Source: Candidatus Woesearchaeota archaeon (lineage in GTDB: Archaea > Nanoarchaeota > Nanoarchaeia > Woesearchaeales > CALCXY01). From it: a stretch of 12,342 nt of DNA. Location: assembly GCA_030751555.1 (NCBI GenBank), contig JASMFX010000165.1, positions 1 to 12,342 on the forward strand, in the 5' to 3' direction. Of the stretch, positions 1 through 7,004 are shown piece by piece. Numbering within the stretch: the first letter of the stretch is position 1; the number at the start of each line of letters is the position of its first letter. The notes under the pieces were generated by a model. The model was given only the letters and a program-made list of their open reading frames with translations, did not search any database and was not told the origin of the DNA. A program made the position numbers and the translations under genes.

Positions 1-117
1 AAGGTAAGAAAAAAATGGTGGCTTTTGCCAATCCTAGTGATGATCCTGTTGGTGGGTATCTTGATTATTGCAGGACAGAGTTCTGCGTTGAGTCCTTTTA
101 TCTACGCACTCTTTTAG
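1..117 (+). CDS. DUF5989-like single-helix membrane protein (C-terminal part, 5' truncated)
   Basis: Frame 1 is open from the first base to a TAG at 115-117 and gives 38 residues. It begins with a basic stretch (KVRKK), then WWLLPILV and one long hydrophobic helix, and ends GQSSALSPFIYALF. This matches my memory of DUF5989 proteins: about 50 residues, a basic/aromatic stretch, one helix, and a terminal GQ-S-ALAPFIYTLF-like tail. They are typically encoded beside SxtN-type carbamoyltransferases and SxtJ proteins. The neighbours at 160-3381 fit that context. The molecular role is unknown. The start lies outside the window. Confidence 0.75.
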   Translation, partial: KVRKKWWLLPILVMILLVGILIIAGQSSALSPFIYALF

Positions 118-130
118 GAACGTAAAAAGA

Positions 131-138
131 TTTATAAA
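131..138 (+). promoter_or_regulatory. Archaeal TATA box for the 160-3381 operon
   Basis: The sequence TTTATAAA is centred about 25 bases before the ATG at 160. There is no Shine-Dalgarno sequence in the short gap between them. This spacing predicts transcription starting at or next to the A of the ATG, so the mRNA would be leaderless. The box lies after the stop of the DUF5989-like gene, so the three downstream genes can be transcribed separately from it. Confidence 0.65.
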
Positions 139-159
139 GAACACAGGATTTGACCATTT

Positions 160-366
160 ATGGAAAGCCAAGATTCAAAAGATATTGAATTCGTTGGGGG
201 GAAGATTGGTTATTGTTTTGGAATTGTAGTGTTTATTTCAATTTTCTACCTAGTATCTGCTAAGTATTGGTTCTTGGGTAGATTCAACTACAGAACCGTT
301 ATTCTAGGGATTGTAGGAATTTACTGCTTGATCATTATCATTAAAGCAGTCTTGAGAAAGCACTAA
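160..366 (+). CDS. Small two-helix membrane protein, possibly the N-terminal half of an SxtJ-like protein
   Basis: This 68-residue protein has a short acidic N-terminus followed by two hydrophobic segments at roughly residues 17-33 and 45-63, and ends in a basic tail (KAVLRKH). It has no catalytic motif. Its layout resembles the N-terminal membrane hairpin of SxtJ-family proteins, and the next gene resembles the C-terminal half, so the pair may be a split SxtJ. The ATG is supported by the TATA box 25 bases upstream. The stop is followed by an AAAGGAG sequence serving the next gene. The gene is very likely real from its operon position, but the family assignment is tentative. Confidence 0.6.
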   Translation: MESQDSKDIEFVGGKIGYCFGIVVFISIFYLVSAKYWFLGRFNYRTVILGIVGIYCLIIIIKAVLRKH

Positions 367-381
367 AGGAGAAAGTAAAAA

Positions 382-627
382 ATGAGTTTCAAAGATTTTT
401 GGAAAGGATGCAAAGAAGGTTTTGCTAATTTTGGTCATGATATTGCAAACATAGTCAATTTTATTCTCCTCCTCTTTGTCTACATAACGGCAATTGCTCC
501 CACAAAATTAGTGGCTAAGTTATTTGGTAAGCAATTCCTCGATCTAGGCCAAGATAATAAGGCATCCAACTGGGTCAAAAATAAGATCACAAAACAACCC
601 TATGAATCTTACCTGAGGCGATTTTAG
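382..627 (+). CDS. SxtJ-like small membrane protein (C-terminal half type)
   Basis: This 81-residue protein has an amphipathic N-terminus (FKDFWKGCKEGFANFGHDI), one membrane helix at about residues 24-44 ending in AIAPTKLVAKLFGK, and a polar tail ending YESYLRRF. The helix followed by a TP-x-LVxKLFGK-like segment and an aromatic/basic tail resembles the C-terminal half of SxtJ-family membrane proteins, which usually sit next to carbamoyltransferases. AAAGGAG at 365-371 lies 10 bases before the ATG and supports this start. The stop TAG at 625-627 directly abuts the ATG of the carbamoyltransferase at 628, so translation of the two is probably coupled. A function in presenting or retaining the carbamoylation enzyme at the membrane is only an inference. 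Confidence 0.65.
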   Translation: MSFKDFWKGCKEGFANFGHDIANIVNFILLLFVYITAIAPTKLVAKLFGKQFLDLGQDNKASNWVKNKITKQPYESYLRRF

Positions 628-3381
628 ATGTTCATTCTTGGAATCTCCTGTTATTATCACGATGCAGCTGCCTGTCTAATTAAAGATGGAAAAATCATTG
701 CAGCTGCAGAGGAAGAACGCTTTACGAGAAAGAAACATGATACCCGCTTCCCAATCAACGCCATTAATTTCTGTCTCAAAGAAGCAAGAATAACAGGCAA
801 CCAGCTAGATCATGTGGTATTCTATGAAAAACCACTGATCAAGTTTGAGAGAATCCTCTCGCAGCATATCCAAGCATTTCCTTTTTCATTTCCTACATTT
901 TTCAAAACAATCCCTAGCTGGTTAAATGAAAAACTGCGAATACCAAGAACACTAAAGAAGCGTATCGGCTATAAAAAAGATATCCTCTACCTAGACCATC
1001 ACCTCTCCCACGCAGCATCTTCGTTTCTCGTCTCTCCTTTCAAAAAATCAGCAATCCTAACAATCGACGGGGTTGGAGAATGGGCAACCACAACAATGGG
1101 AATAGCAGAGGACAATAATATCACACTAAAAAAGGAAATCCATTTTCCCCATTCACTCGGCCTTTTATACTCAACAATCACTGCATTCCTAGGATTCAAA
1201 GTAAACAATGATGAATACAAAGTTATGGGACTCTCTCCCTATGGAAAACCAATCTATTATGAAAAATTTAAGAAAATCATAACCTTGCTAAAAGATGGCT
1301 CTTACAAATTAGACATGTCCTATTTTGTCTATCATTATCGATCAAAAATGCCTAGCAGAAAACTATCAAAACTACTAGGCCCTCCAAGAAAGCCAGAATC
1401 AAAACTAGAGCAAAAACATAAGGACATTGCAGCTTCCCTGCAAAAGATAACAGAAGAAACAATCTACCACATGCTAAATCAACTCTACAAAGAAACCAAA
1501 ACCCCTTATCTTTGCATGGCAGGAGGTGTCTGCTTAAACAGCGTAGCAAATGGGAAAATCAAGAAAAACACTCCATTCAAACACATTTTTATCCAACCAG
1601 CTGCAAGTGATGCTGGAACAGCACTGGGTGCTGCATTCTATGTCTACAACACAATCCTCGATAACAAAAGAGAGTATGTAATGGAAGATGCCTATTTTGG
1701 CCCAGAATTCTCCAATAAAAGTATTAAGAAATTCCTTAACGAAAACAGTATCAAGCACTCAGAGTTTAAGGATGATCAAGACCTCATTAAAACCACTGCT
1801 AGCCTGATCTGGAAAAACAAGGTCATCGGATGGTTTCAAGGTAAGATGGAGTGGGGTCCAAGAGCCCTAGGCTCTAGAAGCATCCTCTCCAATGCATGCA
1901 ATCCTAATATGCAAGAGATTCTTAATTTGAAAGTAAAGCATAGGGAATGTTATGATGAAAAAACAGAGATTTTGACTAGAGATGGCTGGAAATTCTTTTC
2001 CGAGCTAAAGAAGAATGAAGAGGTGGCCACCTTAAATCCTAAGAATAACGAACTAGAATATCAGAGAATAGAGAAGAAAGTGAAACACAACTATACTGGA
2101 AACATGGTTCATTTCAAGAACAAAAGAATAGACCTCATGGTAACACCAGATCATAAAGTTTGGGCGAAACACATCACAAACCATCAAAAAGGCCATGCTT
2201 ATGAAAAGAAATTTACACTTATCTATGCCAATGATTTGCTTGGCAAGGAGCATGTCCAAAGAAAGGCCATCCACAAATGGAGTGGTAAAGAAAAGGAACA
2301 TTTCTCGTTGCCGAAAATACGCAAGAGTAAATATGATCCGAGACCGCAAATTAACAGGATTTCTATGGACTTATGGTTAGAATTTCTTGGCTATTATTTG
2401 TCTGAAGGAAGTATTACGTACCATGAGGGGCATTATAGAATATATATTGCTCAATCAAAACACTCAAAATATTACAGAAGAATTGAGATGTGCTTGAATA
2501 AGATTGCTAAATGGAATTATAATGTTGGGTGTTTTAGATTATGCCACAAACAACTTTTTGAATACTTAAGCCAATTCGGAAAAGCCAATGATAAATTTAT
2601 TCCGAGAGAATTATTAGAATTATCTGAAAGACAGCTCAGGATCTTATTTGGTGCCTTGATGTGTGGAGATGGGACATCTAGAGGAAAACAACTAAAGTAT
2701 ACTACAGTGAGTAACCGATTAGCAGAAAACGTTCAGGAACTGGGAATTAAATTAGGTTACAGCGTCTCTACGCTTAAAGACAAAAGAAGAAATCCAAATC
2801 ATAATGATATCTATTCTGTAAGATTAAATAAAGGAAGCGAAATATCTTGGGTTAGAAAGAGCCAAAGCTTTCTGGAAAAGTATTCGGGTAAGGTATATTG
2901 TGTTTCTGTACCTAAATACCACCTCTTATGTGTAAAACGAAATGACAAGATCGTTTTTAGTGGAAACTCTTTCAGGCCATTTGCCCCTGCTGTCCCAGCA
3001 GAGGATGCGAAGAAATACTTTGAACTTGACAAAGAGGATGAAAAATTCATGCTTTTTGTCTATCCCATAAAAAAAGCCTATCACAAGAAAATACCAGCTG
3101 TTACTCATGTGGATGGCTCTGGCAGACTACAAACAATAACAAAACAACAAAACCCTCTCTATCATGGAGTTATTAAAGCATTTGGAAAACACAGCGGCAT
3201 TCCCATAGTCATTAACACCTCATTTAATATCAGGGGAGAACCCATTGTTTGCACTCCCTACGATGCTTACAGATGCATGATGGGAACAGGGATTGACTAC
3301 CTTATTATTGGAAATTTCTTAGTAAAAAGAGCAGATAATCCCAAAGACATGTGGGACTCTGAAGGTCTTGCAAAGGATTAA
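628..3381 (+). CDS. O-carbamoyltransferase (NodU/CmcH/SxtN/TobZ family), intein-containing precursor
   Basis: The precursor has 917 residues. Removing the intein (residues 441-780) leaves 577, the normal length for the family. These enzymes transfer a carbamoyl group from carbamoyl phosphate, through a carbamoyl-adenylate, to a hydroxyl on a sugar or natural product. Visible family motifs are GISCYYHDAAA near the N-terminus with EEERFTRKKHD (about 29-39), the metal/nucleotide-site histidines in DHHLSHAAS (H124, H125, H128), DGVGEW (147-152), KVMGLSPYG, AGGVCLNSVANG (298-309), a PAASDAGTALG segment, WGPRALGSRS (409-418), and after the intein FRPFAPAVP. All expected motifs are present, so the spliced enzyme should be functional. 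The start abuts the upstream stop, with TGAGG nine bases before it as a weak ribosome site. The acceptor is unknown; a surface glycan is likely from context. Confidence 0.93.
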   Translation: MFILGISCYYHDAAACLIKDGKIIAAAEEERFTRKKHDTRFPINAINFCLKEARITGNQLDHVVFYEKPLIKFERILSQHIQAFPFSFPTFFKTIPSWLNEKLRIPRTLKKRIGYKKDILYLDHHLSHAASSFLVSPFKKSAILTIDGVGEWATTTMGIAEDNNITLKKEIHFPHSLGLLYSTITAFLGFKVNNDEYKVMGLSPYGKPIYYEKFKKIITLLKDGSYKLDMSYFVYHYRSKMPSRKLSKLLGPPRKPESKLEQKHKDIAASLQKITEETIYHMLNQLYKETKTPYLCMAGGVCLNSVANGKIKKNTPFKHIFIQPAASDAGTALGAAFYVYNTILDNKREYVMEDAYFGPEFSNKSIKKFLNENSIKHSEFKDDQDLIKTTASLIWKNKVIGWFQGKMEWGPRALGSRSILSNACNPNMQEILNLKVKHRECYDEKTEILTRDGWKFFSELKKNEEVATLNPKNNELEYQRIEKKVKHNYTGNMVHFKNKRIDLMVTPDHKVWAKHITNHQKGHAYEKKFTLIYANDLLGKEHVQRKAIHKWSGKEKEHFSLPKIRKSKYDPRPQINRISMDLWLEFLGYYLSEGSITYHEGHYRIYIAQSKHSKYYRRIEMCLNKIAKWNYNVGCFRLCHKQLFEYLSQFGKANDKFIPRELLELSERQLRILFGALMCGDGTSRGKQLKYTTVSNRLAENVQELGIKLGYSVSTLKDKRRNPNHNDIYSVRLNKGSEISWVRKSQSFLEKYSGKVYCVSVPKYHLLCVKRNDKIVFSGNSFRPFAPAVPAEDAKKYFELDKEDEKFMLFVYPIKKAYHKKIPAVTHVDGSGRLQTITKQQNPLYHGVIKAFGKHSGIPIVINTSFNIRGEPIVCTPYDAYRCMMGTGIDYLIIGNFLVKRADNPKDMWDSEGLAKD
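1948..2967 (+). mobile_element. In-frame intein with LAGLIDADG homing endonuclease inside the carbamoyltransferase
   Basis: The intein is residues 441-780 of the precursor, 340 residues. Its N-terminal splicing block is CYDEKTEILTRDGWKFFSEL, with Cys441 as the nucleophile. Block B has the TxxH signature (T506-P-D-H509). Two dodecapeptide-type endonuclease motifs follow: FLGYYLSEGSI (about 586-596, acidic residue E593) and LFGALMCGDGT (673-683, acidic residue D681). The C-terminal block reads KVYCVSVPKYHLL (H765) and ends VFSGN with Asn780, followed by Ser781 as the +1 nucleophile. The penultimate residue is Gly rather than His. Ligating the flanks restores KVKHRE-SFRPFAPAV, the conserved carbamoyltransferase motif, which fixes both boundaries. 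Codon use differs from the flanks. Both splicing and endonuclease parts look intact. Confidence 0.93.
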
Positions 3382-3428
3382 AGGGTATATACCTGTAATC
3401 CTTACCTGTAAACCATACTTCCATTAGA

Positions 3429-3437
3429 TTTAAAAAG
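3429..3437 (+). promoter_or_regulatory. TATA-like box for the glycosyltransferase at 3459
   Basis: TTTAAAAAG is centred about 26 bases before the ATG at 3459, and no Shine-Dalgarno sequence lies between them. This matches the other leaderless promoters in the window, although the sequence is less canonical than TTTATAAA. It lies in the 77-base gap after the carbamoyltransferase. Confidence 0.5.
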
Positions 3438-3458
3438 CAATCTGCTTATTCCTACAAC

Positions 3459-4298
3459 ATGGCCGCAAAAACCATAACCATCATCATTGCAACAAAGAAT
3501 GAGGAAGAAAACATAGCTGAAGTTATATCCCAAAGCAAATGGGCAGACGAAATTCTAGTAGTGGATATGAACTCAACCGACGAAACCGTCAAAATAGCCA
3601 AATCTCTTGGGGCCAGAGTCCTTACCCATGATGGAGGTCCACTAAAACTTGTTGGAGCAATGAAAAACTATGCAATGGACAATGCAAAATCTAATTTCAT
3701 ATTTCTCCTAGACGCTGATCAACGCCTAACACATGGTTTTGGCAAAGAAGTAAAACAAGCAATCCAATCACCAGATATTAATTGCCTTATGGCAAGAATG
3801 GACAATTTTGTTTTTGGAAAAATCACCTCTAGTAACTATGGCCATTTTATTTTCAAGCAAAACCTTATGAGGTATGAAGAAAAAAGTGTGCATGCAAATT
3901 TTATTCTTAAAGAAGATTTCAAAATAAAAGAAATACAGGGGAGGGTAATCCACTTTGGCTACCCAAGCATCCACAGCTTCATCGAAAAAATGAATTATTA
4001 CACCTCAATCGACGCAGAGGCAATCATAAAGCAAGGCTACGGAGGCTTCACAAATAAGAAATATGGTAAAGTAACCATTATGGGGATGGTATGGAGAAGC
4101 GCAAAAGAATTTGTCCATCAATATATTTTCCGAAAATGGTTCAAATCAGGAAGACATGGATTTGTCTTATCAGTCTACATGGCCTTGTATATGTTCGTTG
4201 AGCAATCAAAGGTGTGGAATAAACAGTACTATCAAAAAAATAAAAAAGAGATAGATCAATATTTTAAACAATACGGGAAAAAGAGTTACAAAATATGA
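3459..4298 (+). CDS. Family 2 glycosyltransferase, WaaE/KdtX type
   Basis: This 279-residue GT-A enzyme should transfer a sugar from a nucleotide donor at the cytoplasmic face of the membrane. The N-terminal domain shows IIIATKNEEENI (8-19), WADEILVVDMNSTDETV (28-44) and the metal-binding DAD at 85-87 in FLLDADQRL. This pattern (KNEE, WADEI.VVD..STD.T, LDADER) is typical of the WaaE/KdtX subgroup of GT2, which acts in lipopolysaccharide core and other surface glycans. The C-terminal part is basic and aromatic, consistent with membrane association, with a moderately hydrophobic stretch near residue 235-247. It appears to be a single-gene transcript. It converges on the aminotransferase gene, with only three bases between the two stop codons, so the transcripts' 3' ends probably overlap. 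Donor and acceptor cannot be read from the sequence. Confidence 0.88.
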   Translation: MAAKTITIIIATKNEEENIAEVISQSKWADEILVVDMNSTDETVKIAKSLGARVLTHDGGPLKLVGAMKNYAMDNAKSNFIFLLDADQRLTHGFGKEVKQAIQSPDINCLMARMDNFVFGKITSSNYGHFIFKQNLMRYEEKSVHANFILKEDFKIKEIQGRVIHFGYPSIHSFIEKMNYYTSIDAEAIIKQGYGGFTNKKYGKVTIMGMVWRSAKEFVHQYIFRKWFKSGRHGFVLSVYMALYMFVEQSKVWNKQYYQKNKKEIDQYFKQYGKKSYKI

Positions 4299-4301
4299 AT
4301 T

Positions 4302-5426
4302 TTAAGAAAGAGAAACTTTTAATGCATCAACCACATCATGCACATCCTGCTCTACCATCTTTGTAAATAATGGTAAAGTTAATGTCCTTTCACCCACCCA
4401 TTCTGTCTCTTTTAAACCTGAAGCTTTCCAACATTTGTTAGATTGATAATAAGGCTGTTGATGGATAGGGGTATAATGCACACCAACCCCAATGTTTTGC
4501 TTATTCATCTTTGTCATGACTGTCTCACGCTGCTCTACAAAGATTTGATACATGTGATGCACATGCCCCTTACTCTCAAGAGCCTGTTCTATTTTTACCA
4601 CACCATGCTTCTTGCAAAAACTCTCACTAAGCAAATCCTCATAGATCTTAACCAACTTCAGTCTCTTAGCAGTAAAATCCTTTAATTTCTTCAACTGCTC
4701 CAAAGCAATCGCAGCTTGGATATCTGGCATATTATACTTCAAACTAAGACTGTTCATTGTCTGTTCATATCGAGTCCTATCCTTTTCAGTTATAGGGGTA
4801 AAACCAAAATAACGCAAACTACGAATCTTGTCAGCATATTCCTTATTATTTGTAGTAACAACTCCACCTTCGCCAGAGGTCACGTTCTTATTAGGATGAA
4901 AAGAAAAAACAGTCATATCACTTATATTGCCAATCTTTTTACCATTATGCTCAGCCCCAATAGCATGAGCTGCATCTTCAATGATAGGAATTCCGGCCTC
5001 CCCCAACTCTTGCAATTTGTCCATATCACAAACCAATCCATTGAAGTGGACAGGAATAATTGCTCTGCTCTCCTTACCGGGCTTAACCTTTGACGCATTA
5101 ATGTTAAGCGTTTTTCTATTAATATCAACAAACCGAGGGGTAAGCCCATTTTCAAGAATAATGTTAGATGTAGCAATAAAAGAAAGCGATGGAGTAATAA
5201 CCTCTCCTTCTGACAACCCTAGAGCCTTTACAGCCAAATACAATCCGCTGGTTCCAGAATTAACAGCCACTGCATACTTACACCCAGTAAGTTCCTTAAT
5301 AGCATTCTCTAGTTGAAAATTTTTTGGCCCAGAAACTATCCAACCACTCTCTAAAACCTCACTTACAGATGCTATCTCCTCTTTTCCAAGATCAGGCCTG
5401 GCAAAAGGAAGAAATTCTTTTCTCAT
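4302..5426 (-). CDS. DegT/DnrJ/EryC1/StrS-family PLP sugar aminotransferase, ArnB-like
   Basis: This 374-residue protein is full length for the family. It transfers an amino group, usually from glutamate, to a keto-sugar nucleotide. Motifs are FLPFARPDLGKEEI at the N-terminus, ESGWIVSGPK (26-35), the phosphate-binding SGTSGLYLA (57-65), EDAAHAIGA (150-158, Asp151 pairing with the PLP ring nitrogen), and SFHPNKNVTSGEGG (175-188) with Lys180 forming the internal aldimine. The opening FLPF-RP, ESGWI, GPKN and the C-terminal ETEW..ER...LPLF resemble E. coli ArnB (UDP-4-keto-pentose aminotransferase) as I remember it, but the wider family includes PseC and 4-amino-6-deoxysugar enzymes. Its ATG overlaps the TGA of the upstream SDR gene by four bases (ATGA at 5423-5426), so the two are translationally coupled and probably act in succession. 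Confidence 0.92.
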   Translation of the reverse strand: MRKEFLPFARPDLGKEEIASVSEVLESGWIVSGPKNFQLENAIKELTGCKYAVAVNSGTSGLYLAVKALGLSEGEVITPSLSFIATSNIILENGLTPRFVDINRKTLNINASKVKPGKESRAIIPVHFNGLVCDMDKLQELGEAGIPIIEDAAHAIGAEHNGKKIGNISDMTVFSFHPNKNVTSGEGGVVTTNNKEYADKIRSLRYFGFTPITEKDRTRYEQTMNSLSLKYNMPDIQAAIALEQLKKLKDFTAKRLKLVKIYEDLLSESFCKKHGVVKIEQALESKGHVHHMYQIFVEQRETVMTKMNKQNIGVGVHYTPIHQQPYYQSNKCWKASGLKETEWVGERTLTLPLFTKMVEQDVHDVVDALKVSLS

Positions 5427-6400
5427 TTTTGTGACTTCTCTGATTTTACTTGATCTGTAAAATAAGCAATCGTCTTTTTAAGTGTTTCCTCTAAGGGGAT
5501 ACTAGCTTTCCACCCTAGAAGTTTCTTAACCTTATCAACATTTGGTTGTCTTCTTGGGACATCCTCATATTCTTTCCCATAAACATCATCTTTAGAAACG
5601 TGTTCAATCTTTGAAGTAAAGTTACCAAGCTTTATCATCAGCTCTGCCAGATCCTTGATTGTAGTTTCAGTATCATTCCCAATATTCAAGACATCTCCCT
5701 CTGTTTTGGGAGAATGCATTGCCTGCACAGTGGCTTCAGCTGCGTCTTCGACATCAGTAAAACATCTAGTTTGTTTTCCATCACCAATAACAGTGATAGG
5801 TTTACCTTTGAGCAGTTGCCCAAGGAAGATAGTTATTACCCTCCCAGTATCTAAAGCATCAAGCCTAGGCCCAATTACATTAAAATATCTGACAACAACC
5901 ACTTTAAGGCCTTTTTTCTTATACGCATAGCAATAATGCTCACCAACAGCTTTGGAACTCGAATAACACCATCTGTCTATGGTAGTTGGACCTAAAACCC
6001 TATCATCGTTTTCTTTCCAGGGTATTTTGGGGTTCTTGCCATATACCTCAGAGGTCGAAGAAAAAAGAACCTTTTTCTTATGTTTATGAGCTAGCTCAAG
6101 AACAGCTATTGTTCCCTTTACACCAATATCCAGAACTCTAAGAGGATCTAAAATATAATGTTGAACATTAGCAATAGCTGCAAGATGGTAGATCAGATCT
6201 ACTTTCTGAATATGCGTTTCAAGCAGTTCTCTATCCAGAATAGATCCTTTAACATACTCAAATTTAGGATTATCCAGTAAGTGCTGTATTTTTTCATCTC
6301 CTGAGACATCAAAAGCAATAACTTCATTACCCAGAGCAAGCTCCTTCTCTGAGACATAACTACCAATAAATCCAGCACCTCCGGTTATCAGAACTTTCAT
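5423..6400 (-). CDS. NAD-dependent extended SDR, UDP-glucuronate decarboxylase/ArnA-dehydrogenase-like sugar-nucleotide enzyme
   Basis: This 325-residue protein has the NAD-binding TGGAGFIG at 6-13 and Asp31 at the end of the second strand, which favours NAD over NADP. It also has STSEVYG (115-121), the catalytic pair Tyr146 and Lys150 in YSSSK, the substrate-site segments GPRLD and GDGKQTRCFTDVEDA (206-220), and YGKEYEDVPRRQP near the C-terminus. STSEVYG, GPRLD, GKQ.RCFTD and YGK.Y.DV..R.P are shared with the ArnA dehydrogenase domain, and R.P also with UXS. However, the WKENDDRVLGPTT stretch also occurs in a broad clade annotated as UDP-glucose 4-epimerases. The exact reaction is therefore open: oxidation with decarboxylation of UDP-GlcA, or epimerisation. 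Coupling to an ArnB-like aminotransferase favours making a 4-keto sugar. A TATA box lies 27 bases upstream. Confidence 0.88.
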   Translation of the reverse strand: MKVLITGGAGFIGSYVSEKELALGNEVIAFDVSGDEKIQHLLDNPKFEYVKGSILDRELLETHIQKVDLIYHLAAIANVQHYILDPLRVLDIGVKGTIAVLELAHKHKKKVLFSSTSEVYGKNPKIPWKENDDRVLGPTTIDRWCYSSSKAVGEHYCYAYKKKGLKVVVVRYFNVIGPRLDALDTGRVITIFLGQLLKGKPITVIGDGKQTRCFTDVEDAAEATVQAMHSPKTEGDVLNIGNDTETTIKDLAELMIKLGNFTSKIEHVSKDDVYGKEYEDVPRRQPNVDKVKKLLGWKASIPLEETLKKTIAYFTDQVKSEKSQK

Positions 6401-6422
6401 GGTTTAGGGGAAGAAATGATAG

Positions 6423-6430
6423 TTTATAAA
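6423..6430 (-). promoter_or_regulatory. TATA box for the SDR-aminotransferase operon
   Basis: The palindromic TTTATAAA is centred about 27 bases upstream of the minus-strand ATG at 6400. No Shine-Dalgarno sequence decides this start, which suggests a leaderless mRNA. The box lies in the short gap after the GNAT gene, so the SDR and aminotransferase can be expressed independently of it. Confidence 0.65.
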
Positions 6431-6468
6431 TCTTATTAACTTGAGTTTAACTAAAGTTTGAGCAAAGT

Positions 6469-6939
6469 CTAACTTGATCTCTTAAGAAATCTTTTAAAAG
6501 TTACATTCTTGAATTTAAAATCTTCGTAAAACACAAAGCCTAGTTTTTCAAACAGTTTCATGCTTCCAACATTTTCTGGATGAATATGAGCAACATAATT
6601 ATCCTTTTTCTGAAGGCTACTCTGGATTGCAGAAAAGGCAATATGTTTTCCCCAGAAGACAGGATCAATGCTAATACTAATCTCCCATGAACCATCCTCC
6701 TGGCGATCGAATCGTAACTGACCAGCCTTCTTTCCTTGAAAAGAAATAATATTAAGCCTTATTGTAGAACCATTATCTTTCAATACACCCTCAAACCAGG
6801 AAGTATGCTCCTCTAAAGTAACAGGCCTAGGATTCTTAAAATAAGAATATACTTTCGGATTATTTCGCAAAGAAAAAAGATACTCAAGATCTCCTTTTTC
6901 AGCAGGTCTCACAGTTATAGAGTTTTCTTTAGGGTCCAT
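6469..6939 (-). CDS. GNAT-family N-acetyltransferase, nucleotide-amino-sugar type
   Basis: The protein has 156 residues from the ATG at 6937-6939. An in-frame TTG at 6943-6945 would add two residues and is also compatible with the promoter. GNAT enzymes transfer acetyl from acetyl-CoA to an amine. Visible features are ITVRPAEKGDLEYLFSLRNNP at the start, EEHTSWFE, GQLRFDR, WEISISIDPVFWGKHIA (the acetyl-CoA loop, in a degenerate form of the usual R/Q-x-x-G-x-G/A) and HPENVGSMKLFEKLGF near the C-terminus. The LRN.P...EEH..WFE and EISI.I.P arrangement resembles acetyltransferases acting on 4-amino sugar nucleotides, such as PseH and PseG-associated GNAT domains. Lying directly upstream of the SDR-aminotransferase pair, it plausibly acetylates their product. 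It has its own TATA-like box, and the 68-base gap to the SDR gene contains a second promoter. Confidence 0.85.
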   Translation of the reverse strand: MDPKENSITVRPAEKGDLEYLFSLRNNPKVYSYFKNPRPVTLEEHTSWFEGVLKDNGSTIRLNIISFQGKKAGQLRFDRQEDGSWEISISIDPVFWGKHIAFSAIQSSLQKKDNYVAHIHPENVGSMKLFEKLGFVFYEDFKFKNVTFKRFLKRSS

Positions 6940-6965
6940 TATCAACTAATGAAATATCTCCAAAC

Positions 6966-6973
6966 CTTATATA
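6966..6973 (-). promoter_or_regulatory. TATA-like box for the GNAT gene
   Basis: The minus strand reads TATATAAG here, centred about 31 bases before the ATG at 6939 and 25 before the TTG at 6945. Transcription would begin within a few bases of either start, giving a leaderless or about five-base-leader mRNA. Confidence 0.5.
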
Positions 6974-7004
6974 GCTTATGCATTTATGACGCAGTCAACT
7001 TTGT

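Noticed and set aside
2053..2349. 98-residue minus-strand open frame opposite the intein
   Set aside because: It is a shadow of intein coding sequence with low-complexity hydrophobic translation and no promoter.
628..3381. Extra internal segment as a domain fusion or misassembly
   Set aside because: Splicing blocks A, B, F and G, a terminal Asn and a +1 Ser are present, and removing the segment exactly restores a conserved motif, so an intein explains it.
4716..5093. 125-residue plus-strand open frame
   Set aside because: It lies wholly opposite the aminotransferase gene, has no recognisable motif, and overlaps conserved family sequence on the other strand.
4981..5316. 111-residue plus-strand open frame
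   Set aside because: It is antisense to the N-terminal half of the aminotransferase (the SGTSGLYLA to EDAAHAIGA region), with no promoter or motif.
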